Notes: generated by a model not told the origin, from the letters alone. DNA of 5,959 nucleotides from Armatimonadota bacterium (GCA_016210785.1 JACQTN010000569.1:1-5959), one strand, 5' to 3'; shown: positions 1 to 5,337, numbered from the stretch's first letter. Made by a program: numbers and translations.

Positions 1-6
1 ACCATA

Positions 7-12
7 AATAAT
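7..12 (+). promoter_or_regulatory. possible -10 element of vapBC
   Basis: The first dozen bases are strikingly AT-rich in an otherwise GC-rich window. AATAAT at this position matches the TATAAT consensus at five of six bases. It ends five bases before the GTG start of the antitoxin gene, so a transcript starting about seven bases downstream would begin at or next to the start codon and be nearly leaderless. The -35 region lies outside the window, so this is only a suggestion. Confidence 0.22.
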
Positions 13-17
13 GGCAG

Positions 18-266
18 GTGACCCGCGTGAGGGCATCCATGGGGCAGGGTGGACGGCTGGTCATTCCGGCGCCGTACCGCAAGGCTCTAGGGCTGCGGCC
101 GGGTGATGAGGTAATCCTTCGCCTGGAAGACGGGGAGCTGCGCATCCTGACCCTCCACCAGGCGTTGAAGCGGGCGCGGAGGATCGTCCGCCGGTATGTC
201 CCGAAGGGCCGCTCGCTGGTCAGGGAGTTGATCGCCGAACGGCGTCGGGAGGCGCAGCGTGAGTAA
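18..266 (+). CDS. vapB: VapB-type antitoxin, SpoVT/AbrB DNA-binding domain
   Basis: This is an 82-residue antitoxin of a type II toxin-antitoxin pair. It should bind and neutralise the downstream PIN toxin and, in complex with it, repress their shared promoter. Residues 2-46 form a SpoVT/AbrB swapped-hairpin domain, with the signature GGRLVIPAPYRKALGLRPGD at 11-30. Residues 47-82 are a basic, Arg-rich tail with the usual toxin-wrapping region around VPKGRSLVRELIAERR. The GTG start is chosen because an in-frame stop lies at 9-11 and because the first beta strand (TRVRAS) belongs to the domain. A later ATG at 39 has a better Shine-Dalgarno (GAGGG) but would cut off that strand. The gene overlaps vapC by 8 nt, so translation is probably coupled. 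The family call is firm; the exact start is less so. Confidence 0.85.
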   Translation: MTRVRASMGQGGRLVIPAPYRKALGLRPGDEVILRLEDGELRILTLHQALKRARRIVRRYVPKGRSLVRELIAERRREAQRE

Positions 267-642
267 GATTGTCCTCGATGCGTCCGCCCTGCTCGCCTTC
301 CTGAACGAGGAACCCGGTGCGGAGCGCTGGGCGTCGGCCATGGGAGGGGCGGCGATCAGCACCGTCAACCTGGCTGAGGTCGTCGGTCGCCTCGCAGACG
401 CGGGCGTCCCCGAGGTGGACATCAGAGATGCCCTGGAGCCGCTGGGCATGGAGGTTGTAGATTTCACCCCCGCGATGGCCTACCGCGCGGGGGTGCTACG
501 TCCGGTGACCCGAGACACTGGTCTCTCGCTCGGCGACCGGGCGTGCCTGGCCCTCGCCCAGGAACTGGGGGTGCCGGTGCTCACGGCCGACCGGGCCTGG
601 GAGGGGCTGCGGGTACCGGTGAAGGTTCGCGTGATGCGGTGA
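259..642 (+). CDS. vapC: VapC-type PIN-domain ribonuclease toxin
   Basis: This is a 127-residue PIN-domain protein, the usual length for VapC. These toxins are metal-dependent ribonucleases that cut specific RNAs, often tRNA or 23S rRNA loops, when freed from the antitoxin. The acidic active-site residues are all present: D7 in VLDASALLAFL, E40 in NLAEVVGRL, D93 in SLGDRACLALA and D111 in VLTADRAW. The toxin therefore looks intact. It starts with GTG inside the last codons of the antitoxin gene, with no separate ribosome site needed. The RNA target cannot be told from the sequence. Its 3' end converges on the PP-loop ATPase gene and lies opposite the residue of a possible zinc-ribbon reading frame, so the pair may have arrived at this site by transfer. 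Confidence 0.88.
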   Translation: MSKIVLDASALLAFLNEEPGAERWASAMGGAAISTVNLAEVVGRLADAGVPEVDIRDALEPLGMEVVDFTPAMAYRAGVLRPVTRDTGLSLGDRACLALAQELGVPVLTADRAWEGLRVPVKVRVMR

Positions 643-663
643 GCCGCTGCCGACCGAGCAATC

Positions 664-738
664 CCGCACGACCCCGCCGCAGGCCGGACAGAACCGGGCG
701 CCCGGCAGAAGCGTCGAACGGCAGGCGGGATACCGTTT
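664..738 (-). pseudogene. degenerate zinc-ribbon coding fragment
   Basis: In the 127-nt gap between the convergent vapC and PP-loop genes, one minus-strand frame reads KRYPACRSTLLPGARFCPAC followed by GGVVR. This matches the common bacterial zinc-ribbon pattern CPxCG-x(n)-PGARFCPxCG, except that the first Cys is Tyr and the first Gly is Arg. Only three of the four metal-binding Cys remain (counted from the ATG at 810: C30, C41 and C44). The open frame runs from that ATG, inside the end of the PP-loop gene, to 496, antisense to vapC, but nothing outside the ribbon looks like protein. I read it as the leftover of a zinc-ribbon gene or domain. A chance match, or a real short protein with an atypical site, is possible. 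I see no convincing terminator elsewhere in 643-769. Confidence 0.35.
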
Positions 739-769
739 TGCGATCTCGGGCCCTGCGGCCGGGACATGC

Positions 770-1420
770 TCACGGGGCGTCCACCAGGTCGATGAACAGA
801 TGCCCGTCACGCTCCGCGGGCTGTCCGCGCTCGAACCGCACCGGGTGCTGGAACAGCGGCCCGTCGTACACGAAGGAGTGATACTCGCCGAACTCGCCGC
901 AAGCGTCCGCTCCGTGCGTTTCGATCTCCCGCACCAGGTCTTCGTCCAGGTCGCGGCCCACCCAGGCGCGATCCCCGCGCGACAGGTCCACCGCGGTGAT
1001 GACCGCGTGAAATCCCGCGGCCAGGAACTCCCGCACCAGGGCGTCCGGCGGCCCGCCCCACAGCGGCTCCCGGTGGTCGAATCCCCGGGCCCGCGTCCGC
1101 TCTTCGTACCACCCCTGCACGTCGGCCAGGTGGATGTTGCCGAAGACCACCCCGCGCACTCCGCGGGTCCACAGATCTTCCAGCGTGGCCAGGAAGACCG
1201 GTTCGAAAGGCTCCGGGTGCGTGTGGCGCTGGAGCAGCTCGATCCCCAGCGCGCCGGCCTGCCGGCGGATCAGCTCAGCGCGGACGCCGTGGAAGCGCAC
1301 GCGGCCCGTGGCGCCCTCATAGATGTTGAACAGGCAGCGGACGTCGAGCCCGGCCGCGCGGGCGCGGGCCAGCGCCAGCGTGGAGTCTTTACCTCCGCTC
1401 CAGCTCAGCGCATAAGTCAC
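770..1420 (-). CDS. Dph6-like PP-loop ATPase (diphthine-ammonia ligase family)
   Basis: This is a 216-residue member of the adenine-nucleotide alpha-hydrolase family related to eukaryotic and archaeal diphthine-ammonia ligase. The PP-loop SGGKDS at residues 8-13 binds ATP. FGNIHLADVQGWYEE at 93-107 and GEFGEYHSFVYDGPLF at 175-190 are the family's conserved blocks. The fold should adenylate a carboxylate and then amidate it. Bacteria do not make diphthamide, so the bacterial substrate is unknown; naming it Dph6 would overstate the function. The GTG start at 1420 puts the PP-loop at the usual distance from the N-terminus, and GGGGAG at 1432-1437 could serve as its ribosome site. It is the last gene of the minus-strand operon. 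Its first ten codons are repeated just upstream in a 20-codon frame that ends in a GTGA overlap with this start. Confidence 0.8.
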   Translation of the reverse strand: MTYALSWSGGKDSTLALARARAAGLDVRCLFNIYEGATGRVRFHGVRAELIRRQAGALGIELLQRHTHPEPFEPVFLATLEDLWTRGVRGVVFGNIHLADVQGWYEERTRARGFDHREPLWGGPPDALVREFLAAGFHAVITAVDLSRGDRAWVGRDLDEDLVREIETHGADACGEFGEYHSFVYDGPLFQHPVRFERGQPAERDGHLFIDLVDAP

Positions 1421-1479
1421 TCTTCGCTAAGTCTCCCCGGACTCACGGTGCCTCCATTCCAGCTCAGCGCATAGATCAT
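1392..1479 (-). repeat. direct repeat of the PP-loop gene's 5' end
   Basis: Two 29-nt copies, at 1392-1420 and 1451-1479, lie 59 nt apart in the same orientation and agree at 24 of 29 positions, including an uninterrupted 16-nt core (TATGCGCTGAGCTGGA). Each begins exactly at a start codon. After the 29th base the copies stop matching above chance level, so this is either an old 59-nt tandem duplication that has decayed or a shorter duplication with new spacer sequence. Confidence 0.75.
1417..1479 (-). pseudogene. 20-codon ORF duplicating the PP-loop gene start
   Basis: An ATG at 1479 overlaps the stop of the thioesterase gene (TGATG) and opens a frame reading MIYALSWNGG followed by TVSPGRLSEE and a TGA. 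The first ten residues copy MTYALSWSGG of the PP-loop protein. The next residues lose the KDS of the nucleotide-binding loop, so the peptide cannot bind ATP. Its TGA overlaps the GTG start of the full-length gene (GTGA). The spacing of the copies is not a multiple of three, so reading through does not join the two. It may be the original start codon region made redundant by a duplication, or a translated leader that passes ribosomes from the thioesterase gene to the PP-loop gene. No ribosome site of its own is visible. Confidence 0.4.
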
Positions 1480-1880
1480 CACGGTGCGCCGGCGTCGCGG
1501 AATCTCTCCTGTAAGCGGGCCCGCGGCAGCACGACCTGCACCATGCGGCCCTCGCCGATCGTGCCGCGCCCGCTGAGCGCCTCCACCCGCGTGTGGATCC
1601 TGTTCCCGTCCACGCGCTCCAGCACCGCCCGCACGGTCACCCGGGCGCCGACCGCCGCGGGCGCCAGGTGCACCACGTCCACCGCGTGCCCCACACCCTC
1701 CTCGTGCTCCTCCAGGAACGGCAGGATGACCTTGCGGCTTGCCTCCTCCATGTGCTTGATCATCGTCCAGGTGGAGTAGACGGGGTGCACGGTGCCCAGC
1801 TCGTCGAAGCGGGCGATCATGTCGGAGGTGACCACGATCTGAATCTCACCGGTGGTGCCGGGCACCAGCCCCTCCCGCAT
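1479..1880 (-). CDS. fluoroacetyl-CoA-thioesterase-like hotdog thioesterase
   Basis: This is a 133-residue single hotdog-fold protein of the FlK-like acyl-CoA thioesterase family, which hydrolyses an acyl-CoA to free acid and CoA in the cytoplasm. The alignment I recall with Streptomyces cattleya FlK places all three catalytic residues: T37 (in VYSTWTM), E45 (in KHMEEAS) and H71 (in DVVHLAP) match FlK Thr42, Glu50 and His76. The N-terminus MREGLVPG lines up with the FlK start, which supports the ATG at 1880. Most relatives in ordinary bacteria have no link to fluorinated compounds, so the substrate is probably another short acyl-CoA. The gene begins 7 nt after the YbaK-like gene stops, and its own stop overlaps the next ATG (TGATG), so it sits inside a tight operon. 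Confidence 0.8.
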   Translation of the reverse strand: MREGLVPGTTGEIQIVVTSDMIARFDELGTVHPVYSTWTMIKHMEEASRKVILPFLEEHEEGVGHAVDVVHLAPAAVGARVTVRAVLERVDGNRIHTRVEALSGRGTIGEGRMVQVVLPRARLQERFRDAGAP

Positions 1881-1887
1881 GCGGCGT

Positions 1888-2373
1888 CTACGCGCCCACC
1901 GGCTTCTTGGGCGTGGCGAAGGCTGCGACCTTCGGCTGCACCAGGCGGTGAAAGTCCGGGTAGCGGACGCGCATCATCTCCCGGTGCGTGCCGACCTCGA
2001 AGGCGATCTCGGGGTCGCGGGTCAGTGCTTCCTCCACGATCACCGGGATCTGGTACAGGTTGCCGAACGGCGGCATCGCCCCCACGTCGCAGTCGGGGAA
2101 CGCGTGGGAGAACTCCTCCTCGCGCGCCAGGCGCACCTCTTTCGCACCGAGGGCGCTCGCCAGCTTCGGGACGTCGACGCGGAGATCGGCCGGCAGCACC
2201 GCCATGGTCAGCCTGCTGTCCGCCGCCACCATGACCACCTTGGCCACCAGGCGGCCGGGGATGTGGGCCGCCGCAGCCACCTCCTGCGCCGTGTACGCCT
2301 CCGGGTGCCAGGACAGTGAGAACGGCACCTGCTGCTCCCTGAGGTAGGCCTCCAGCCGCTCCCGGCACTTCAT
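1888..2373 (-). CDS. YbaK/ProRS-associated aminoacyl-tRNA deacylase-like protein
   Basis: This 161-residue stand-alone editing-domain protein belongs to the YbaK/EbsC/ProX family. Members hydrolyse wrongly charged aminoacyl-tRNAs in trans, for example Cys-tRNA(Pro) or Ala-tRNA(Pro). The family's conserved Lys is K45 in RLVAKVVMV. The substrate-pocket loop is GAMPPFG at 98-104, and FEVGTHREMMRV at 125-136 is the late conserved block. The MPPFG loop differs from the SPLG/SPFG of well-studied YbaK and ProX, so which tRNA is edited is not known. I chose ATG 2373 because GGGGGGTGA lies 5 nt upstream; an in-frame GTG at 2382 would add three residues (MSE) but overlaps that site. It is the second gene of the minus-strand operon, 48 nt after the amidohydrolase and 7 nt before the thioesterase. 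Confidence 0.82.
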   Translation of the reverse strand: MKCRERLEAYLREQQVPFSLSWHPEAYTAQEVAAAAHIPGRLVAKVVMVAADSRLTMAVLPADLRVDVPKLASALGAKEVRLAREEEFSHAFPDCDVGAMPPFGNLYQIPVIVEEALTRDPEIAFEVGTHREMMRVRYPDFHRLVQPKVAAFATPKKPVGA

Positions 2374-2378
2374 CTCGC

Positions 2379-2387
2379 TCACCCCCC
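2379..2387 (-). promoter_or_regulatory. Shine-Dalgarno site of the YbaK-like gene
   Basis: On the minus strand the bases read GGGGGGTGA, a close match to GGAGGTGA, ending 5 nt before ATG 2373. This decides the start in favour of that ATG over the GTG at 2382, which lies within the site. Confidence 0.55.
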
Positions 2388-2421
2388 TGCGTGCATTCCT
2401 GCCCGGGGCCAGCCTTCACCC

Positions 2422-3840
2422 TCACCGTATCACCTCGGGCGGTGCGGGCGCAACGCGCTCCGGCGTCACCATGCGCCCGGTGCCCGGCGTCCCCACGACC
2501 TCGCCGTCCCGCATCACGACCGTGCCGCGCACCAGAGTCATCACCGGCGCCCCGGTCGCCTTCCACCCATCGAAGACGTGCGCGGCGTCGCGCTCCTTGG
2601 TGTAGAACCGGCGCCGGTCGATGGTGTGCTCCCGGTGCGGGTCGACGATGACCAGGTCGGCGTCCGACCCCACGGCGATCGCGCCCTTGCGCGGGTAGAG
2701 TCCAAACAGGCGCGCCGCGGTCTGGCTGGCCACGCGGGTGAGGAAGGGCAGGTCGAACTCGCCGCGCGCGGCGAGCGTGAGCATGACGGGCAATGACGTC
2801 TCCAGGCCCTGCGCGCCGGCGGGCGCCTGGAAGATGTCGTCGCGGCCACGCTCCTTGGCCGCGGCGGTGTGCGGGCCGTGATCGGTGCCCAGCACGTCGA
2901 TGGTTCCCGCTTTGAAGCGCGCCAGAAGCTTCGCCCGCTCCGCCTCCGGGCGGAGCGGCGGGCTCATGCGGGCGTAGGGCCCGACGCGGGTCATCGTCTC
3001 CTCGTTGAGCACGAGATACTGCGGGCAGGTCTCCATGGTGACGTTGCGGATGCCGCGGGCGCGAAAGGTCTCCACCAGTTCCGCCGCCGAGCCGGTGGTG
3101 ACGTGCACCAGGTGCAGCCGCACGCCGGTGTGGGCAGCCAGCAGTACCGTTTGCGCGACGGCCTCCACCTCCGCGATCACCGGCCGGGACTCGCAGTGCG
3201 CCAGGGGATCGCGCCGGCCCGCCTTCATCAGTTTCTCCGTGGCGTGCTCGACGATGGCGTTGTCCTCGGCGTGTACGCACTGGACGCGGCCGGTGCGGGC
3301 CACCGCGGCGAAGAGCTCCATCAGCGTCCCGTTGTCGGTGGCGTACAGCCCGCCGAACTCCACCATGCGGTCCGGGTAGGGCTCGTGCAGGAAGGTCTTG
3401 AACGCCACGGCGCCCGCCGCGGCCAGGGCGGGGATGTGTCCGATGTGGGTGATCCCGGCGCCGGCGATCAGACCGAAGTCCACCACTGCCTTGGCCTCCG
3501 CGGCCTGCCGCTTCAGCGTGAAGGCGTCCACCGTGTTCACCGGCGGGATGCAGTTGGGCATGTCGAAGATGGTGGTCACGCCGCCCGCGGCCGCGGCCAT
3601 GGTCACGGTGCGCCAGTCCTCCCGCTCGGTCAGGCCCGGCTCGCGGGCGTGCACGTGCGGGTCGATGAGGCCGGCCATGACCACCTTCCCCGACGCGTCG
3701 ATCACCTGCTCCGCCGGGGGCAGGGCGTCGTCCTCCGCCATCACCGCGATCTTGCCGTCCCGAATGGCCAGGCCCGCCCGAAAGGTGCCCTCCGGGCGGA
3801 CGATCCAGCCGCCCTTGATGGTCAGGTCGGCGCGTGCCAT
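2422..3840 (-). CDS. dihydroorotase-family cyclic amidohydrolase
   Basis: This 472-residue metal-dependent amidohydrolase belongs to the dihydroorotase/allantoinase/hydantoinase group, which opens cyclic amide rings. The metal site is complete: H62 and H64 in DPHVHAREPG, the carbamylated-lysine candidate K148 in AFKTF, H190 in CVHAEDN, H246 in LVHVTT and D320 in GTDHGPHT. R66 and N96 (DMPNC) match the residues that hold the carboxylate of dihydroorotate in dihydroorotases. This favours a dihydroorotase- or allantoinase-like substrate over a hydantoin. No other pyrimidine or purine gene is in view, so the substrate is open and I give no symbol. ATG 3840 has a textbook AAGGAGG 5 nt upstream; the much longer open frame continuing to 5370 is not coding. 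It is the first gene of the minus-strand operon, divergent from the CoA-transferase. Confidence 0.85.
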   Translation of the reverse strand: MARADLTIKGGWIVRPEGTFRAGLAIRDGKIAVMAEDDALPPAEQVIDASGKVVMAGLIDPHVHAREPGLTEREDWRTVTMAAAAGGVTTIFDMPNCIPPVNTVDAFTLKRQAAEAKAVVDFGLIAGAGITHIGHIPALAAAGAVAFKTFLHEPYPDRMVEFGGLYATDNGTLMELFAAVARTGRVQCVHAEDNAIVEHATEKLMKAGRRDPLAHCESRPVIAEVEAVAQTVLLAAHTGVRLHLVHVTTGSAAELVETFRARGIRNVTMETCPQYLVLNEETMTRVGPYARMSPPLRPEAERAKLLARFKAGTIDVLGTDHGPHTAAAKERGRDDIFQAPAGAQGLETSLPVMLTLAARGEFDLPFLTRVASQTAARLFGLYPRKGAIAVGSDADLVIVDPHREHTIDRRRFYTKERDAAHVFDGWKATGAPVMTLVRGTVVMRDGEVVGTPGTGRMVTPERVAPAPPEVIR

Positions 3841-3845
3841 GATGT

Positions 3846-3852
3846 CCTCCTT
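3846..3852 (-). promoter_or_regulatory. strong Shine-Dalgarno site of the amidohydrolase gene
   Basis: The minus strand reads AAGGAGG, then ACATC, then ATG at 3840. It fixes the start of the amidohydrolase and rules out the upstream in-frame extension. It is the strongest ribosome site in the window. Confidence 0.85.
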
Positions 3853-3920
3853 GGTCCCGGGCGCGCGGCCGGGGGATGCGTCCAGCCCCACTTTCTTCGC
3901 GGCGCCGGAGCCCACCTGCA

Positions 3921-3946
3921 CGCCGCGCCGGCGCGCGGGCGCGGCG
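3921..3946. repeat. 9-bp perfect GC hairpin
   Basis: CGCCGCGCC at 3921-3929 is perfectly complementary to GGCGCGGCG at 3938-3946 across an 8-nt loop. If transcription of the amidohydrolase starts in the AT-rich patch, the hairpin would sit in its 5' leader about 80 nt before the start codon. No T-run follows on either strand, so it is not an intrinsic terminator. Local GC content is extreme, so chance cannot be excluded. Confidence 0.4.
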
Positions 3947-3966
3947 CGTGACCCGGCACCAAAGGA

Positions 3967-3986
3967 TTCCCGCCGGCGGACGGGAA
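3967..3986. repeat. inverted repeat beside the AT-rich patch
   Basis: TTCCCG at 3967-3972 and CGGGAA at 3981-3986 are inverted copies with an 8-nt centre, itself part of the 10-nt palindrome CCGCCGGCGG at 3970-3979. The repeat abuts the only AT-rich stretch of the intergenic region (AAATTGAATT at 3985-3994), a position suited to an operator between divergent promoters. A single-base bulge would extend the arms by one pair. Function is inferred from position only. Confidence 0.35.
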
Positions 3987-4008
3987 ATTGAATTGGGCGT
4001 ACCAAGCC

Positions 4009-4063
4009 ACCGTCTGGGAGGTGCGTGGGATGCGAACCGTCTCCTGGGTGCGGTGGGTCCGCG
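4009..4063 (+). repeat. imperfect tandem repeat, unit about 27 nt
   Basis: ACCGTCTGGGAGGTGCG at 4009-4025 and ACCGTCTCCTGGGTGCG at 4036-4052 agree at 13 of 17 positions. With a one-base insertion the likeness continues through TGGG. Two near copies in the CoA-transferase leader could be paired protein-binding sites or an old duplication. Confidence 0.35.
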
Positions 4064-4094
4064 TCGCGGCGGCAAGGCGGTGGCACCGCGGACC
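4056..4094 (+). promoter_or_regulatory. hairpin with T-box-like sequence in CoA-transferase leader
   Basis: GGTCCGCG at 4056-4063 pairs perfectly with CGCGGACC at 4087-4094. Within and overlapping the 3' side is AAGGCGGTGGCACCGCGG at 4074-4091, which contains the T-box core TGGNACCGCG (TGGCACCGCG at 4081-4090). GGACC at 4090-4094 could instead pair downstream with GGTCC at 4139-4143, extending a stem of CCAGGC (4097-4102) with GCCTGG (4135-4140). The leader therefore has two mutually exclusive folds. I cannot find a T-box Stem I or specifier, and no terminator T-run follows. CoA-transferases are not usual T-box targets, so this remains a weak call. Confidence 0.25.
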
Positions 4095-4161
4095 TTCCAG
4101 GCCGGCCGGCTGCGCTACGCGGCCCCGGCCCTGTGCCTGGTCCACGTAACGTTGCTGGCCC

Positions 4162-5337
4162 ATGCGTCCGCTTGAGGACGTGCGCGTCCTGGACCTCTCC
4201 CGGCTGGTGGCCGGGGGGATGCTCACCGCCGTGCTGGCCGACTTCGGCGCGGAGGTCGTCAAGGTGGAGCAGCCCGGGCGGGGCGACCCCATGCGCACGT
4301 GGACGCACAAGGGCGAGCCGCTGTGGTGGAAGGTCTACGCCCGCAACAAGAAGTCGGTCACGCTCAACCTCTCCGATCCGCGGGGGCAAGACCTGTGCCG
4401 GAGGCTGGCGGCGCGGGCCGACATCCTGGTGGAGAACTTTGTGCCGGGCACGCTGGAAGAGTGGCACCTGGGGCCCGAAGACCTGCATGCCGCCAACCCG
4501 CGCCTGATCATCGTGCGCATCTCGGGGTGGGGACAGGAGGGACCGTACGCCGACCGCCCGGGGTTCGGCACGTTGGTAGAGGCGGCGTCGGGATTCGCGT
4601 CGCTGACGGGCTTCCCCGACCGTCCGCCGGTGCTGCCGCCGCTGCCGCTGGCCGACATGGTGGCGGCGCTGTACGGCGTCGGCGCGGCGCTGATGGCGCT
4701 GCGGGTGCGGGACAGCGTTGGGGGTCAGGTGCTCGACCTGTCGCTCTTCGAGCCGCTGTTCTCCATCCTCGGTCCGCAGCCGGCGGAGTACACGCGGTTT
4801 GGCACGGTGCGGTCGCGCATCGGCAACCTGTCCCACAACGCCGCGCCCCGCAACACCTACCAGGCGAAGGATGGGACCTGGTTTGCGGTCTCCGCGTCCA
4901 CCCAATCCATGACGGAGCGGCTGCTGCGTGCCATCGGCCTGGCGGCGCTGCTGGAGGACGCGCGCTTCCGCACCAACGCCGACCGGTTGCGCCACCGGGA
5001 GGAGCTGGATGCGATCATCGCCGGCGAATTCGCAAAGCGCACGACCGATGATCTGATGCGCCTGTTCACCGAGGAAGGCGTGACGGCCATGCCGGTCTTT
5101 GACATCTCCCAGATCCTGGCTGACCCGCACTTCAAGGAGCGCGATGTCGTCGTCTCCGTGTTGGACGAGGAGGGCGGGGCCGTGGCGATGCACAACGTGA
5201 TCCCGCGGTTCAGCAGGACGCCGGGTGCCATCGAGCATTCCGGCCCCACGCTCGGCGCGCACAACGCCGAGATCTACGGCCGGCTGGGCCTCGGCGAGCA
5301 GGACATCCGGGAACTCCGCGAGACCGGCGTCATCTGA
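4162..5337 (+). CDS. class III (CaiB/BaiF) CoA-transferase
   Basis: This 391-residue family III CoA-transferase moves CoA between carboxylic acids through an aspartyl-CoA thioester. The N-terminal Rossmann part starts with the family's usual MRPLEDVRVLDLSR and continues with ADFGAEVVKVEQPGRGDPMR at 26-45. D165 in PLPLADMVAALYG matches the catalytic Asp169 of formyl-CoA transferase. VGGQVLDLSLFEPLF at 187-201, PRNTYQAKDGTWFAVSA at 229-245 and a C-terminal TLGAHNAEIYGRLGL at 363-377 are also typical. An in-frame TAA at 4147-4149 means no earlier start is possible, yet no Shine-Dalgarno precedes the ATG, which is odd for a gene with a long structured leader. The lyase-like gene follows after 20 nt. 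Substrates cannot be read from sequence; the partner suggests a citrate-, malate- or citramalate-type acid with succinyl-CoA as a possible donor. Confidence 0.9.
   Translation: MRPLEDVRVLDLSRLVAGGMLTAVLADFGAEVVKVEQPGRGDPMRTWTHKGEPLWWKVYARNKKSVTLNLSDPRGQDLCRRLAARADILVENFVPGTLEEWHLGPEDLHAANPRLIIVRISGWGQEGPYADRPGFGTLVEAASGFASLTGFPDRPPVLPPLPLADMVAALYGVGAALMALRVRDSVGGQVLDLSLFEPLFSILGPQPAEYTRFGTVRSRIGNLSHNAAPRNTYQAKDGTWFAVSASTQSMTERLLRAIGLAALLEDARFRTNADRLRHREELDAIIAGEFAKRTTDDLMRLFTEEGVTAMPVFDISQILADPHFKERDVVVSVLDEEGGAVAMHNVIPRFSRTPGAIEHSGPTLGAHNAEIYGRLGLGEQDIRELRETGVI

Larger units (their letters stand above)
3841..4161. promoter_or_regulatory. 321-nt divergent intergenic region, structured
   Basis: No gene is supported here. 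It must hold the promoters of both the minus-strand operon and the plus-strand CoA-transferase operon. The only AT-rich patch is GGGAAATTGAATTGG at 3982-3996, where promoter elements are most likely, but I cannot place convincing -35 and -10 boxes on either strand. The region contains a GC-rich hairpin, an inverted repeat next to the AT patch, an imperfect tandem repeat and a T-box-like hairpin, listed separately. Confidence 0.5.

Noticed and set aside
11..106. An ATG at 11 opening a 31-codon frame
   Set aside because: It overlaps the antitoxin gene out of frame, stops quickly and shows no protein-like motif.
694..705. A 12-nt perfect palindrome (CCGGGCGCCCGG) as a terminator between convergent genes
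   Set aside because: The stem has almost no loop and no T-run on either strand. Such palindromes are expected in sequence this GC-rich.
661..731. Inverted ATCCCGC/GCGGGAT copies in the vapC/PP-loop gap
   Set aside because: The 7-bp arms are 57 nt apart with no T-run; this is compatible with chance and lies within the zinc-ribbon fragment.
2869..3951. A 360-codon plus-strand open frame
   Set aside because: It is antisense to the amidohydrolase, which has complete catalytic motifs, and its translation is rich in His, Arg and Gly without any motif.
1817..4075. A 752-codon minus-strand open frame
   Set aside because: It is a shifted-frame shadow of the amidohydrolase and YbaK-like genes, with Arg/Gly/Ala-rich composition and no recognisable domain.
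3822..4310. A minus-strand frame with a mildly protein-like stretch (TVAWYAQFNFPSAGG) near 3960-4020
   Set aside because: The stretch is short, has no recognised motif, and runs into Arg/Pro-rich sequence overlapping two real genes. The AT-rich patch alone explains the unusual residues.
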